The notes under the pieces were generated by a model that was not told where the DNA came from, did not search any database, and saw only the letters and a program-made list of their open reading frames with translations. The position numbers and the translations under genes are program-made. Source: Wuchereria bancrofti (Eukaryota; Nematoda; Chromadorea; Rhabditida; Onchocercidae). Taken from it: 64,000 nt of DNA. The stretch is from NCBI GenBank assembly GCA_005281725.1, contig SSBO01000009.1, positions 5,766,303 through 5,830,302 on the forward strand. The letters run 5' to 3'. Shown here piece by piece: positions 35,901 through 48,200 of the stretch (position 1 is the stretch's first letter; every line of letters starts with the position of its first letter).

Positions 35901-38900
35901 AAGCATCTCCTGCTGAAGAATTTTTCAAAGCCCTTAAAATGAAGTAAAAGTAATGCCTATTCTTGCGAAACATAATAGAGGAAAAAATAATAGATAATAA
36001 GCCAGTGATATACAAATTGATCTACACTGACCCATGTAATAATAGTTGAAGTTGCTGCATTTGTTTCGTTGCCAACAAATGAGTAATGAGAACATCAACT
36101 ACGAAACGCTGAAGTGAGTTTTCATTTTCAATTTTTTTCATCAACTGTAGCAGAGCATTCATATCTTAAATTAACAATTAATGAAGTTCATTTTTACAAT
36201 TCATTACTTTATATTAAATGAACTTTTTCAAATGTCTGTTTGACGTATTCTGCAGCTTGTGACATTACTAATAGGTTAGATAACCATAAGCTGCAATGAA
36301 ATATTTGAAGTATTTAAACATCATGAAAGAGGAGAAAAAATATATATATATAATGCTAAAATATTTGAATGAAAATAATAGCAGGGCACTACTGATGCAA
36401 ACATGTAAGTAATTTATTACCTTTCAAAAGCGGAAGAATAAATAAATCTTTCACATTTGCAAAATATTTGTCACCGCAAGATGCAATTCCAGTGCTCTGA
36501 AGGGAACGTGCAATCTCTAACAAGTGTTCAACTTTCTTCTCTACTATATCAGTTTTCATCAACTGAAAAAGTTGAAGTTCACATCCAGAAATTTACTAAG
36601 TTGCTGTCGAATGATAAGCAAAACAGAAAATTAATTCAAATAACTGAATGTGAACCGAGAATAAGTCATTTGTAACCAACAAATTAAGTCAGGTATTCTA
36701 ACGGAAAAGTGAGGAAGGTTCATTTCAATTATTATTCATAAATCAGGAAAGTTCTCCTTACTACCATTTATGTATGTTGAACAGTATTAATAAAGAATCA
36801 TATTTGTGCTTTAGATGGATGTGTGGTAAGTGGATTAAACAGGGTTAAGTTACATTACTTTAATGTCATTAAAACAATGTCCAACAATTCACCTCTTTGA
36901 AATGTAGTACTGCGACAGGAAGTTGTAAGTGAGGGCGATTATACAATCCTGCAAAATCATCTCTTCCCTTGTAAATTGTGAAGAGGTCGTGGAAGTCCTT
37001 AGGATTATTTAAAGCTGCAGAGTTTAAATAAATTCGAAATGGATGCCTGCAATAATTTAATACTTATAAACAAAATGCAAAATCCAATTTAAGAAATTAC
37101 AGATAAACACAAAAAAGCTTTACTTCAAGATATTGCATTTCTGGAAGATTGTACACAAACTTATAGCATCTGCAACATGCTTCTTTTGAATAGACGATGG
37201 GAATAGCCTTGTTAGAATGGACCGTAATTTTAACCTCAAAAAGCAAATCATAAAATATAGCGATATAATAAATAGCTTGATGTAGAACTATTAGATTTAT
37301 TAAACTACCAATATTTTTGGATGTGATCGAGACATTTTACTTTTATAACTATCATTGATTTAAATTGAAAAGGAAGAAGGGAGTAGAAGTTAAATTTGAA
37401 AAATGTTGCATTCATAAACATTAATAATAATAGAAATCAGAAGGAATAAAATAAACGGACCGTTTTTCAGTATTCGGAATAAAATCAAGCAACAACGCAG
37501 CTGCCGCAATATTCTCTTCTTTTTTACTTAAAAATGTGCGGACTTTACTGTAAACCATGTATCCCCACTGACTGTCTACATCTTCTGATAAAGATGGAAG
37601 AAGATTTCTTAGCTAAAAATAAAATTAGATGGAACTGAAAGCTAAAATCTAGTAAGATAAAGCTTCTCATTGTTTTAGGGTAAAAAAAAAGCACATATGA
37701 TTCGTGCTTTCCATCATTAAAAAGCAGTTTCAAAGGTAACGACATATACATACCTTTACAACTGCTTCCAAGTTTCCCTTTTTAGCAAGAGAAAATAATA
37801 ACTCATATATCGAAATTTGGTGTTTTTCCACGAAAGTGTCGACATCCACAATTTTATCCAGAAACTGAAAGCACTCTTGCCACTAGTGAATAAAGTCTCT
37901 CTAATATCATAAAAAAGAACAAAAATAATAAAACTTATCCATTCCTAACCTCTAGAGCATTTTCACCACCAAAGTATTCGGCTTTCGCCAAAGTATATGC
38001 CATTTTCAAGCCATCTGCCAAGAATATATTATTTGCAACATTCTGAAAATCAGAAAATACTTAAAAGAGAAAAAATATGGTATTGAAATCCCTTTATGAC
38101 GAATAAAAAAGATTATGAGAAATGCTTACTTCAATAATTGATTTCGCTTTCTCATCCTCTCCTGAACTTGTCAAACTATAAACCATAGATTCAAGTACTA
38201 GATCGGGCAGTTTTACTCCAATATTTCTGATATGATTGATTATTTCGCTGAAAACAAGATTGCAACTATAAAATAGTAAACAATCTGATACTAGGAAAGT
38301 AAATGAGCGTCCTACTTCAAGCCATAAGGTTCACAAGTACTGTTAGTTGCAGCCGAATAGTTGTGATTCAATGTAATTAAGAGTTTTAAGACCACAAAGA
38401 GAACTTACCTAATTAGTGATTACGAGTTTATTACATCAAAAGTTACAGTTCACTCAATTGCGGAAAATTTTTTGAAAAAAAGATAAATGCAAATATATAT
38501 TTGCAAACACACGAAGAGAGAACATTTTGCAGAAAAAAACTCACAATATTCCCTTTAAATCGGCTTTTCGAGCATAAATTCGAGAAAGCTGGCCGTATGT
38601 TTGAGCGTCGGGAACAAGCCCATCTGACTCGAATTGCTTGAGTGTTTTCACTACATCGACATCTACTTGGTTGTCAATTTGAACAGCAAGCAGAGCATTT
38701 CGAGCAGTAATACCTAGCATAACACCTGTAAATATACTAATTTTTCTCGAAATTTTCGAGAAAACACTCAAAAAATTTTGAAAGTTAAGTCTAACTTAAT
38801 CTCAAATCATATGATTATTCTTTTCGTACTTTTTAAAACTTTTGATTCTCGATTTACATGAATTCAGGTGCGGTCGAGTAATGAAAAACGAAAAAAAAGT

Positions 38901-39836
38901 AGTCGACGAAAGGGAAAACAGCAAAACTATAACATTTCGATAACTAATTTGAACTTATAAGTTTAAAATTCAAACAGTGATAACCGAGAATTTTTGACAA
39001 ACTAGTAAACCAACCTCTTATTTTAAGAATATTAAGTAAACGAATAGTATATTCGTTTCTTTGCGCTGCAGATAACATCTGACATCGACATCCAGTGGCA
39101 CTTATAAGAATAGTAATTTCTGAATCCATCAGTTTCTTAACACTGCATTTAGGGTCATTTAGTATATGCAATGCTTTCTCAAGATGTGCTTCCGTAACCA
39201 CGTAGTTCCATTCAATGCTGCAAAATTAATGAATAGAGTGAAATAAGAAGGAAAATACAAGAAAGGCGAAAGATTTCTACTGAAAGTGAAAAAATTCATT
39301 ATTCAAGCTACTCTTTTCTCTAATCCATAAATGGTTAAGCATGGTATTTACTTAGCTGCAATGCTAAGCATTTAGAAAAATTTTAGCTTTCTCTGAAAAT
39401 ATCGCAAAAGATTAACTGAGAGAAACGAGAGCAGACTAACTTTTCTAAAAACTTGAAAAAAAATAAATTAATGAATTCAAAATATCAATATGATACCTGT
39501 CAATAACGTCGTAAATGTTTTTCTGCTGATCGACTTGAAAATGCTTAACATGTTTTTTGAGCAGACTTAACCCCAAATAGCTCATTTGAGTATGCTGCGA
39601 CTTATCTAAAGAATCTAGTGGCCATTTTGAATCGTACGATCCCTAAAAATATACCAGTAGAGCGTTTTGGAAAAGGAGAAACTGAAATATTTACTCTTCT
39701 GAAACAAAAATCTACGAAAATTTGAAGTACCAATGAATTCGTAATTAATATCGGAGGTCCAACTGTTTTAGCAATATCCTGATTGGTAGAAGTGGTTCGC
39801 TTTCCTATGCTTTCTGTAATTCGCTTCCTGCACAAT
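32928..39836 (-). CDS. LRPPRC-like pentatricopeptide-repeat protein
   Basis: Large multi-exon protein of about 20 exons. LRPPRC-type proteins bind mitochondrial mRNAs with SLIRP and support their stability and translation. Helical repeats run through most exons. The clearest PPR unit is at 38771-38541 (KQFESDGLVPDAQTYGQL, followed by SRIYARKADLKG). Other repeat-like segments are LVLESMVYSLTSSGEDEKAK (about 38200), DCGDLEKAEKIWAIG (about 35030) and GDLSQALDLLK (about 34120). The last exon starts about 33112 and ends with the stop at 32928. Early exons include WPLDSLDKSQHTQMSYLGLS (about 39600), which fits the N-terminal region before the repeats. The first exon is uncertain: the most upstream one seen starts at an acceptor at 39836 without a methionine. 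Exon borders between repeats are approximate. The family assignment rests on overall plan rather than a unique motif; C. elegans mma-1 is the likely counterpart. Confidence 0.65.
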
Positions 39837-40291
39837 CTAAAATGGAAATGTTCTTGGTGAAATTATGAAATGACGAAGATGCTGCTTCGAGACAGAGTTA
39901 TTAATAGTGGATAAAAACATTTTATGAAAAGAATTTACAGCATATATATATATATATATTGTATCAGAAAAAAACGTCAACTATCAAATGGATTATGAAA
40001 CTATTTTGAAGCTTAAATAAAGACGAATAAGAAATAAATGAATACGATTTTGTTGCCCGACTACTCGCTGCTATGAACATTCTTCAAATTATATGAAGAG
40101 GATATCGTCAAACATCCAGAACTGAAAAAAGAATTACTAAACATAATTTACAATTAGTAACGCATTCAAATTATTTCCAGGCCTTCGAAATAAAAGACGA
40201 CCACTACTTCGATAAATCCTACTTAAAAACTAAGAATAAGACAAATTGTTAAACAGCCAGTAGGCTTTTAAAATTTTTCTTTCCAACTCTA
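39837..40291. other. Gap upstream of LRPPRC-like gene
   Basis: AT-rich, with a short (AT)n near 39942-39960. On the plus strand two short coding-like pieces occur just before the phosphatase fragment: about 40088-40150 (EDIVKHPELKKELL) and, after an acceptor TTTCCAG, about 40181-40252 (AFEIKDDHYFDKSYLK). Both soon meet stops. They may be relics of further copied gene pieces or chance. The true first exon of the LRPPRC-like gene (minus strand) may also lie here. Confidence 0.35.
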
Positions 40292-41242
40292 AATGATACA
40301 TAAGTTCGCTACCCGAAACACCTTTATATGCTGCGTGGTAATCATGAAACACGTGCTGTAAACAGAATATATGGTTTTTTTGAGGAATGCATTCAACGAT
40401 TCCCAAACAAGAATGACGGAACTCAACTATGGACATTATACCAACATGCATGACATTTTTCCAAAATTTTTCTCTTTTTAAATATACTTATTAAGACACA
40501 TTGAAGAATCGATAAGTTCATTATAAAAACCCGCTCTAATGATTAAAATAGGAAAAAATAACTTCGTTAAGAAAAATGGGTAGATAACGTAACCGTTGAA
40601 TGGGAATATGTCAATCAGCATGAATCATGACAGTTGAAATAAATTCCATACCACTTTAGGAGAAAATCACAAGCATCCCGATTGGGAATAAACAATAAAG
40701 CAAACTTTAGACTTTCAACTGTATGCCATTCGCAGCTCTGATTGGCGAACGCATATTCGCAGCACATGGGGGAATTTTTGAAGATCTTCTTAACTGGAAC
40801 CAATTCGAACGAATTTGTAGACCAACAGATATTACTGATATTGGGTTCATCAACGATCTCATATGGGCCGACCCTGGTAATTTCCCCGGAAAATATATTC
40901 AAAGCCCCCGAGGAGTCTCACAGGTACATTTCTAATACATGTGACCACTAAGTAACAGGCAGTGACGGACATAGCTAGCAAAGAGATTTTGAAAAATCTT
41001 ACAAACTTTTTTTTTCGATATACAAACCAACTGGTAAGGGGTTAAATGCATAGGAATAAAAGTATATAAATAACATGACAAAGTCTATTTCTATGGGGCA
41101 AATGGATCTTTCGAGATTAAATAACAATTACTGGAAACTATTCCTTATAAAACATTAAGTAGAGGAACGTTTAGCTTTTCGGAAAGCAAGCAACCGAAGA
41201 ATTTCAACAAAAACTGAACACTGATCTTATCATCAGAGGTCA
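40292..41242 (+). pseudogene. Truncated copy of phosphatase exons 4-6
   Basis: Nearly identical to 28965-29915, offset 11327, including both introns. It contains the RGNHE exon, the HGG exon and most of the RGHQ exon, but no copies of the exons for GDIHG, GDYVDRG or SAPYYCG. Two changes break it: the acceptor before exon 4 is AA instead of AG, shifting the nearest AG by one base and causing a frameshift; and the last exon reads RGQ then TAA, losing the catalytic His. Flanking sequence outside these limits is unrelated. It lies between the LRPPRC-like and Drosha genes. Confidence 0.92.
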
Positions 41243-42295
41243 ATAAGTGCAGTGGACTGCACAATGCAATTGCTAAGGCACGCTCAAAATTTAACGACTT
41301 ATTGAACATCATAATAAATCCCGCCTCATTCATATACCTTTCTTTTGATACAGCTGACTGCCTAGTAAGATACCTGCGAATTTAAATTTCCTATTTCCAT
41401 CAAAATGAATGAGTAACGTTCTGTCGACTTACTCGGTTACACCAGAACTATTCATATATCTCTCTCATTTGTCTTAATATTCTTTCTTCCAACAAAATCT
41501 CGATTCGTTTTATTTAAATTAATATCTATGCCTAGACTTGCATTCTCCTTAAAATTCAATTCCAGATTTACATTAATATACAAACTCAAGCCTTATAATA
41601 CTTCCCTAAACATTGCCATTCACAATCTAACAAAATGTCAAGCTAAGAAAACTAGAAGCAAGTATATGTTTACATGTGAAATAAGTAAAATACATCTCAC
41701 CATAGTGATATCATGATCATTGTACAGATAGGGTTTACACACTGTGAAATATTGAGTTCCTGACAACCAGAAAGATGACGCATAGCTTCAAAATTTTTTG
41801 AACTTTATTTTAATACATAAGAGACGGTCCAGAATGCGAATAATGTCTTAATTAAAAAGAGGAAACGAAAAATAATAAATATTCTATTCCTAAACATCGA
41901 TAAGAATGCTAAGAATTAATTGCTAAGATAATTGAAATGACAAATTCTTATAAAGCACAGTAAGCATTGAAACTTAATAACACTCAACACATGTTGTTTT
42001 GTCCGATCAGCTAGTTCGCATTTCCTTAAAAATATTTTTTTCAAAAGTATCTTCAAAAGTCTACTTGATGAAACTAAATCAGACAACCATCAGCATCGAA
42101 CTTGAGGTCAAGTAATGAAATGATGTGTGGTCTGGAAGTCTGAGTACCATCAGTGAGTGATGACCCAGTTGCAAAGTCCGATTGCGAAACATGAGTTGAG
42201 TCGAACAGCATACGTTGTTTTGTCCGATCAGCTAATTCGCATTTCCTTAAAAATAATTGTATAATTTAAAACGACTATTCTCAGGTCATTCTGCC
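41243..42295. other. Gap between phosphatase fragment and Drosha
   Basis: No coding exon identified. It carries a 42-bp direct repeat, described separately. Confidence 0.5.
41993..42255. repeat. 42-bp direct repeat pair
   Basis: Units at 41993-42034 and 42214-42255 are identical except for one G/A change and share TTGTCCGATCAGCTA and TTCGCATTTCCTT. They are 221 bp apart in direct orientation in intergenic DNA 40 to 300 bp past the Drosha stop. Confidence 0.85.
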
Positions 42296-45200
42296 TCAAT
42301 CTGCACTGAAAATAGAAAATATGGACTTTTTTAAAAAATTTAAATTATTCCTTTAAAAAAAGTGGAAAATAGTCTAAAATTCAAAGTATTATGCTTTGTA
42401 CTTCAGAATAAAACAGGATTACATTTCAAATTTCAAACACTAAGAAAGCAAAAAGAAAATAAACAAAAAACTTACATTTTGGCACCTAGACCATTTTCAC
42501 GCCTATTTTGCATTGTACTGTGTTTTGCTGTATTTTTCAGCGTTGGAAAGAGATCAGATCTTTTTATCAAGGCATTCTCCGCAGCACGCATTTGAGCTAA
42601 CTGCATTGTATGTCCACATCCTACTGCTAATCGTTTCTTTCTAAAAACAACTAATGATGGAATATGTTTGGGCTCAGTTAATAAAAATTCAAAATATTTG
42701 AGAAAAATGAGTTATTGCAATTGAAAAAATAAATCAATAACGTTCACGGAGTACTAGCAAGACCGAATAAGTAAATGAAGTGTAAAACAAGAGAAAAATA
42801 GGACAATATTATAAAATATCCTTAAATAATAAAGATAGCAGTAGACAGCCAATAGTCCCTTCATATGAGAAAACTAAAAAACGGTTCTATATAAAATTAT
42901 AAATCACAATCACATCTGTAAAAACATAAGACAGAAATAAACTGTACAATATTACCTGAAATAAACGGCAACTTTGTATATTCTCGTATTAGTTGGACCT
43001 TCAACAGCTATTGTTCTATATTCCGGGATGTCTGGTTCACCACCATCCATTTGTCGTAGAGTTAAGCAACACTGTTGCAACTGTGATTTCGGGTCATTCC
43101 AGTGTTGGGCAATAATAAAAAACTGAAAGAAGGATTACCAATCAACTTTTTAGCTTCGCCATTATAAATGCATGGTGAATGCAAAAACTGATCACGCCGT
43201 TTACAAATCATTTCAACACTTAAAGAAAAAATTTTATAAAGAAATGAATAACTAAATTCCAATAAAACTCATATATCAAAAACGTACTTTTAAACGAGGG
43301 AAGAAACAAATTCTACAGAAAATTTTGCAATAATCAAATCCACGATCAACGTAAAGAGCACCAAGAAATGCTAAATAGAAAACAGTGAATTATGATATGT
43401 ACCTGACCTGACGACTGTGCTTATTGTGCTAACAGACAGTAATATCAGAGAACAAAATTTTTTGAATTTTTGGATCCAGTTTCTAAAACACTGAGTGAAC
43501 ATGAATATGACGCAGTTCACTTAGACAATAATCACTAACAACTGTCATAACAATTCAGCTCATGACAATGAATTTGTGTAATTCACATATATAGAGGACA
43601 TACCCTCAACAAGATCAGCCTTGTCTTTTACTCTCAATACTGGCAGCCCACTTTTTTGCATAACTTTTGGCGTAACCAAATATTTCGTCATGCCAATGTC
43701 ATCACAAATTACAGACTGTGTCTAAAAATTTATTCTTAACAAGTTAGAATTATAAAGTGTACTGACTTTTGGGGGTGTCAATTTATATTATTTGTGCTTT
43801 CACGCCTCCATTAGAAAAATTTCTGGTAAAAAAATCCTTGAGAATATATCTATGATGATATTATCATTGGAACATCAAGTGATAAAAAGTTGATTCATGA
43901 GTTTAAATAATGAAAATATGGTTTAAAGACGAACCAACTAAATCGAGAAAAGCTTTCCATTTCCCCGTAAATCTAAATACCGAAAACCGTTTACATCCAA
44001 AAAATTGAAAACTTTAAAGTGTTGATCCGAACTTACTCTGTTGCTAACTAAACAAGTGCGCAATATTGACAAATGACCTTCATGATGATATGGAAAGTGC
44101 TTATAAAGATAATCCGTTGTTATCAACTGCAGAACCGTATCTCCAAGAAATTCCAAACGTTGATTGTGGCCTCTGCAAAGTTTCATGAAATTTATATCAA
44201 ATTTAACTCACAATTGATCATTTTTTGCATGAAATTTTTAAGAACACCAATACTGTCTTTTTTTTTAAAATATTAAACAAAGCGAAATTAAGAAATCACC
44301 TCTTAATTTTAAGAAGTCAATTTTTTAATTAAAAACTGGTTTTTCAGAAAAAATTAAGAAAAAAAGTAGAAATCAAGAAAACAACGTGAAATTAAAAATT
44401 AAGCACGCACAAAGTAAGATTATTGAAACCAATATTTCTCCTAGTGAAAGCTTTAGCAAGCACCCTTATATGTTTGAATGTAATTCCGATGTTTTTCTCT
44501 AATTCCGTGAGCAATTGAAGAGCTGGTACACCATTTATCAAATGACGATCGCCATTTGGATTATCTCGCTGAAAATTAAAATTGAAGTTTTGAAGAGCAA
44601 ACAACAAAGAAAAAATGATGGAAACCTCCAAGAAAAGGAAGAAAAGCTTTGTCTGCTATAGCTTAAATCTGATCTTGAAGCATTTTTTAACAGTTTTTAG
44701 GAAGGATTCGTATTTTATTCTTATTCAAAGAAATAATTTTAAAATCAATGCTTTAGTTCCATTTTCCTAAAAGAGATTAGATTTTTTTAACTCAAAAGAG
44801 TCCTTATGTCCTTATAAAAAACCTAAAGCAGTAATGATTTCGAAAACAAAATAAAATTATTTTTTCCTGTAAAACAAAATAAATATTCCCAAAAAAATTC
44901 CTTTAAATTAAAAAATGAATCTGATTTACCTTTAAAGGATGGTCTTCTAAATCAAACCATGTAGAAAGTAATTCCTTCGAATCAGCAAACATGGCATGAC
45001 CAAAAATTCTTAAAAAGATTAATTTAAAGGAATAAAACAAAACACTGATTAAAGAGCTATATATGACTTATGATAAACCTATCACACTCATCGATTCCAG
45101 CGTCAAGATAAATTGCAGCCATCATTGCTTCAAAAGCATTTGCCATCGCATGTCTGAGATCAGATTCATGACATAAATCAGGTCCATGCGCGTACAACAT

Positions 45201-48200
45201 AAACTCGTCCAGGCCTATCTTCTAAAAAAGTGCCCCTTAAGATTCAAAGCGTATCATTTTGAACAGCATCGAATCTGCATCCAGCAGCAAAGTCATGCTT
45301 TTAAATAACCGGAAATTCAAAAACCTTAGCAAGCAAAGCAAGATTTTTATTTTGAACCATTGTTGAACGGTAAGTGGCCAAACCGCCTTCATCAAGTTCG
45401 CTGAACATATAAAACAAATGAATAGTGGTAATAAACTCAATAACAGCATCGCCTAAAAATTCGAGTCGTTCATTATGATTTAATGGCGATTGTTCCGCTT
45501 TTTTTGAACCCAATTTCGACATGATCTCCATCAGGGTATGAAAACCTAAAATTAAACTGACAACATAGATGCACCATAATTCGATTTATAGGTTGTTGGT
45601 ATAATAGAAAAGAGAACTTCGAAATTTCAAGCGATTATGAGGAAGCAAATACCTCGCTTCTTAGCACTTAACTGCTGTTGCACTAAACGATCATGCACTC
45701 TCTGCTTGGAAGAACGCACACCACAATTGTTAAGAGTATTACGAGCATGATCACTATTAGTACCATAATTAGTACGATATGATGGATGGGTCAATGCCAG
45801 TTCCAAAAGCGAACGGTTCTGCAACTGTACAAATGAAGAGATTGTTTTTTTCTAGTATTAAAGAAACTAATATAAGAATAAAAAAAAAACAATATGATTC
45901 GGATCATTTTTGTTATTCAGGAAAGAATGAAAAACCTTGAAAACATAGTGAATGCGTTCTTGCTCATATACTTGTAGAGACCATTGAAAACGCACATGTG
46001 CACATGCAAGAATTAGGAGTAAACCATGCTGAAAACATTGTAACTCAAATATTTTAACAAATTTAACTTAAATAGTTAAACATAAAAAATACCTGTACAA
46101 TATCGGGAAATAGTCCTGTACTATAGAAGTTGCGAGATGACACTGACATAACAAAATCACGCTTCAGCTGACTAAAAAATAAAGAAAATAAAGAAGATTA
46201 ACTGAGCTTTTAAGGTATATGAATCGTAAACTTTTAGAGTGTATGATCAAGCGTACATTATAAAAATAAGAAAAAAACAAAAAATTGTTCCTGGCGTGAG
46301 TTTCATCTATTTAAATTATTGCAGTTTGTGTAACCATAAGTGAAGCTGAAAATAACCAAAAAAGAAAAGGCAGAATTTTCTCTGAACTACCTATCATTAC
46401 GTAATGCTTTTAATTGTGAAGCTTTCTGCGCAAGTTTTCCTCGTTCCTCTGCACTAACACGTGGCTTCATCGCAAGAATTTTGCGCATTCGCAAGTATTC
46501 CTTGGACATTTTTTGATACCTGCAGTAGCAAAGATCATGCAAAACTGTGCACGCAAGAATTCAATAAAAAATTCGAGTTTAACCAGACAACTAGACAATA
46601 TCGACCATCAGGAAACCACTCACTCTGCATTTGAATTATAAGTATGGGAAGAAGGTCTCACACCAAAGTGAGTGATCAACGGAAAGAGAGTATCCGAATT
46701 GTTGGGCAGAAAATCTGGCCTATCAATGAGATCTACCCGAATTGTTGATGGCCTCTGAAAGAAGGGTAACTGAACATAAAACGATCCTAGAAAAAAAAAA
46801 TGAAATTTTGTGCCCTTTCTAAGAAATAAGATCGAATCGCAGCCCAAAATATGTTTATTCACGATTAAGACAAAATGCTATGAAATTATGATTTAAATTC
46901 AATAAATCTAAGGATAATTAACTGACTTTATTTGCATTCATAACCAAGGAGCCACGGACATTTTCAGCAAAGTCGCGAAAAGCATCAGCATCCTGTTTAA
47001 GAACCTGCGCCTCGGACTCTGTTACAAGACAATGATAGCTCTCAATCAAGTAAGTCATTACAATAGACATTGGTAATATCTCCTTCCCGCCATCTGAAAA
47101 TATTTGCTATATCAAAACTGTTATGCAAGAACTGCAAAAAAAATTAAAAAAATACAAAAGTGGAAGAAGACAATCACCTGGAAGGTTGCAAACAAATCTT
47201 GGCATACAGTGGTAATAAGGACAGCCATCGGTGTTATCCAAAGGGTATTTTTTTAAGTCGTACATTTCCATAATATCGGTAAATAAATAATGATGGAATA
47301 ATTCCAAGTCTTCTATTGTAAAATTCTGCAAAACTACTAAAATTAAGAAAATTCGCTAAAAAAAGTCCAAATCCTTTCAGTATCTTTGAAATTAATTTCG
47401 AAAAAAAAATTAACAGATTCAAATTTTCTTCACTAGATTATTGGAAGAATGAAAATATTTACAGACAAAAAAATAAAGATATAAAAAAATGTAAAATGTA
47501 TGAGTGAAAAACAACCGTTGGAATATTTTCCTCCATAAATTTAATGTTGTATTCACTTGTCCATTTTGATAACGGTGTTTGGGGAAAATTCGACGGAAGA
47601 GACTTGTGAAAAAATACAGAAAAGCCTTCCAGTTCATATGTCCTACCACGGTGGTTAATTTTTGTTGGACGGCGAACAACAGTATTTGGATTAGGTTCAG
47701 TATAAAGTATATAGTGCCATAAACGATGCGAATTGCTAAAAAATAATTTTAATTTGCTATGATCACCACGTATTTCGGCAACATCAAACTTCATTCCTAC
47801 TTACTAGTAGCGAATTCCTTTCATACACGAAAAAGTTATACACAGAGAAGTGACAACAAAATATCACTGATCATCATATTAACCTTGAGCTTAGATCACA
47901 TTTCTCTATAACAGTCTCTCCAGCATATTTATTATGACGTAAACCGGATTTTTTAGCTGCCCATGAACAGCGACATTCTGGCCCATCATTCATTTGACCA
48001 ATTTCATTGAAGCAAACATCACTGTGCAGAATGGCTGGATGGTTACGTTTTCTAATGACCTGCAATGAATATTTCCAATGTCTAAGGAAAATCCATAAAA
48101 GCAGCAAACAGATTTAAATTTTTCAAAGTAACCTCTCGTTTCGCAACAGTGCTATGCTTTTTGGATTCACTCATTTTTACGCGAGTAATTTTATCTTTAC

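Noticed and set aside
41145..41333. Minus-strand 62-codon frame
   Set aside because: It is antisense to the truncated phosphatase exon 6 copy and spans its breakpoint.
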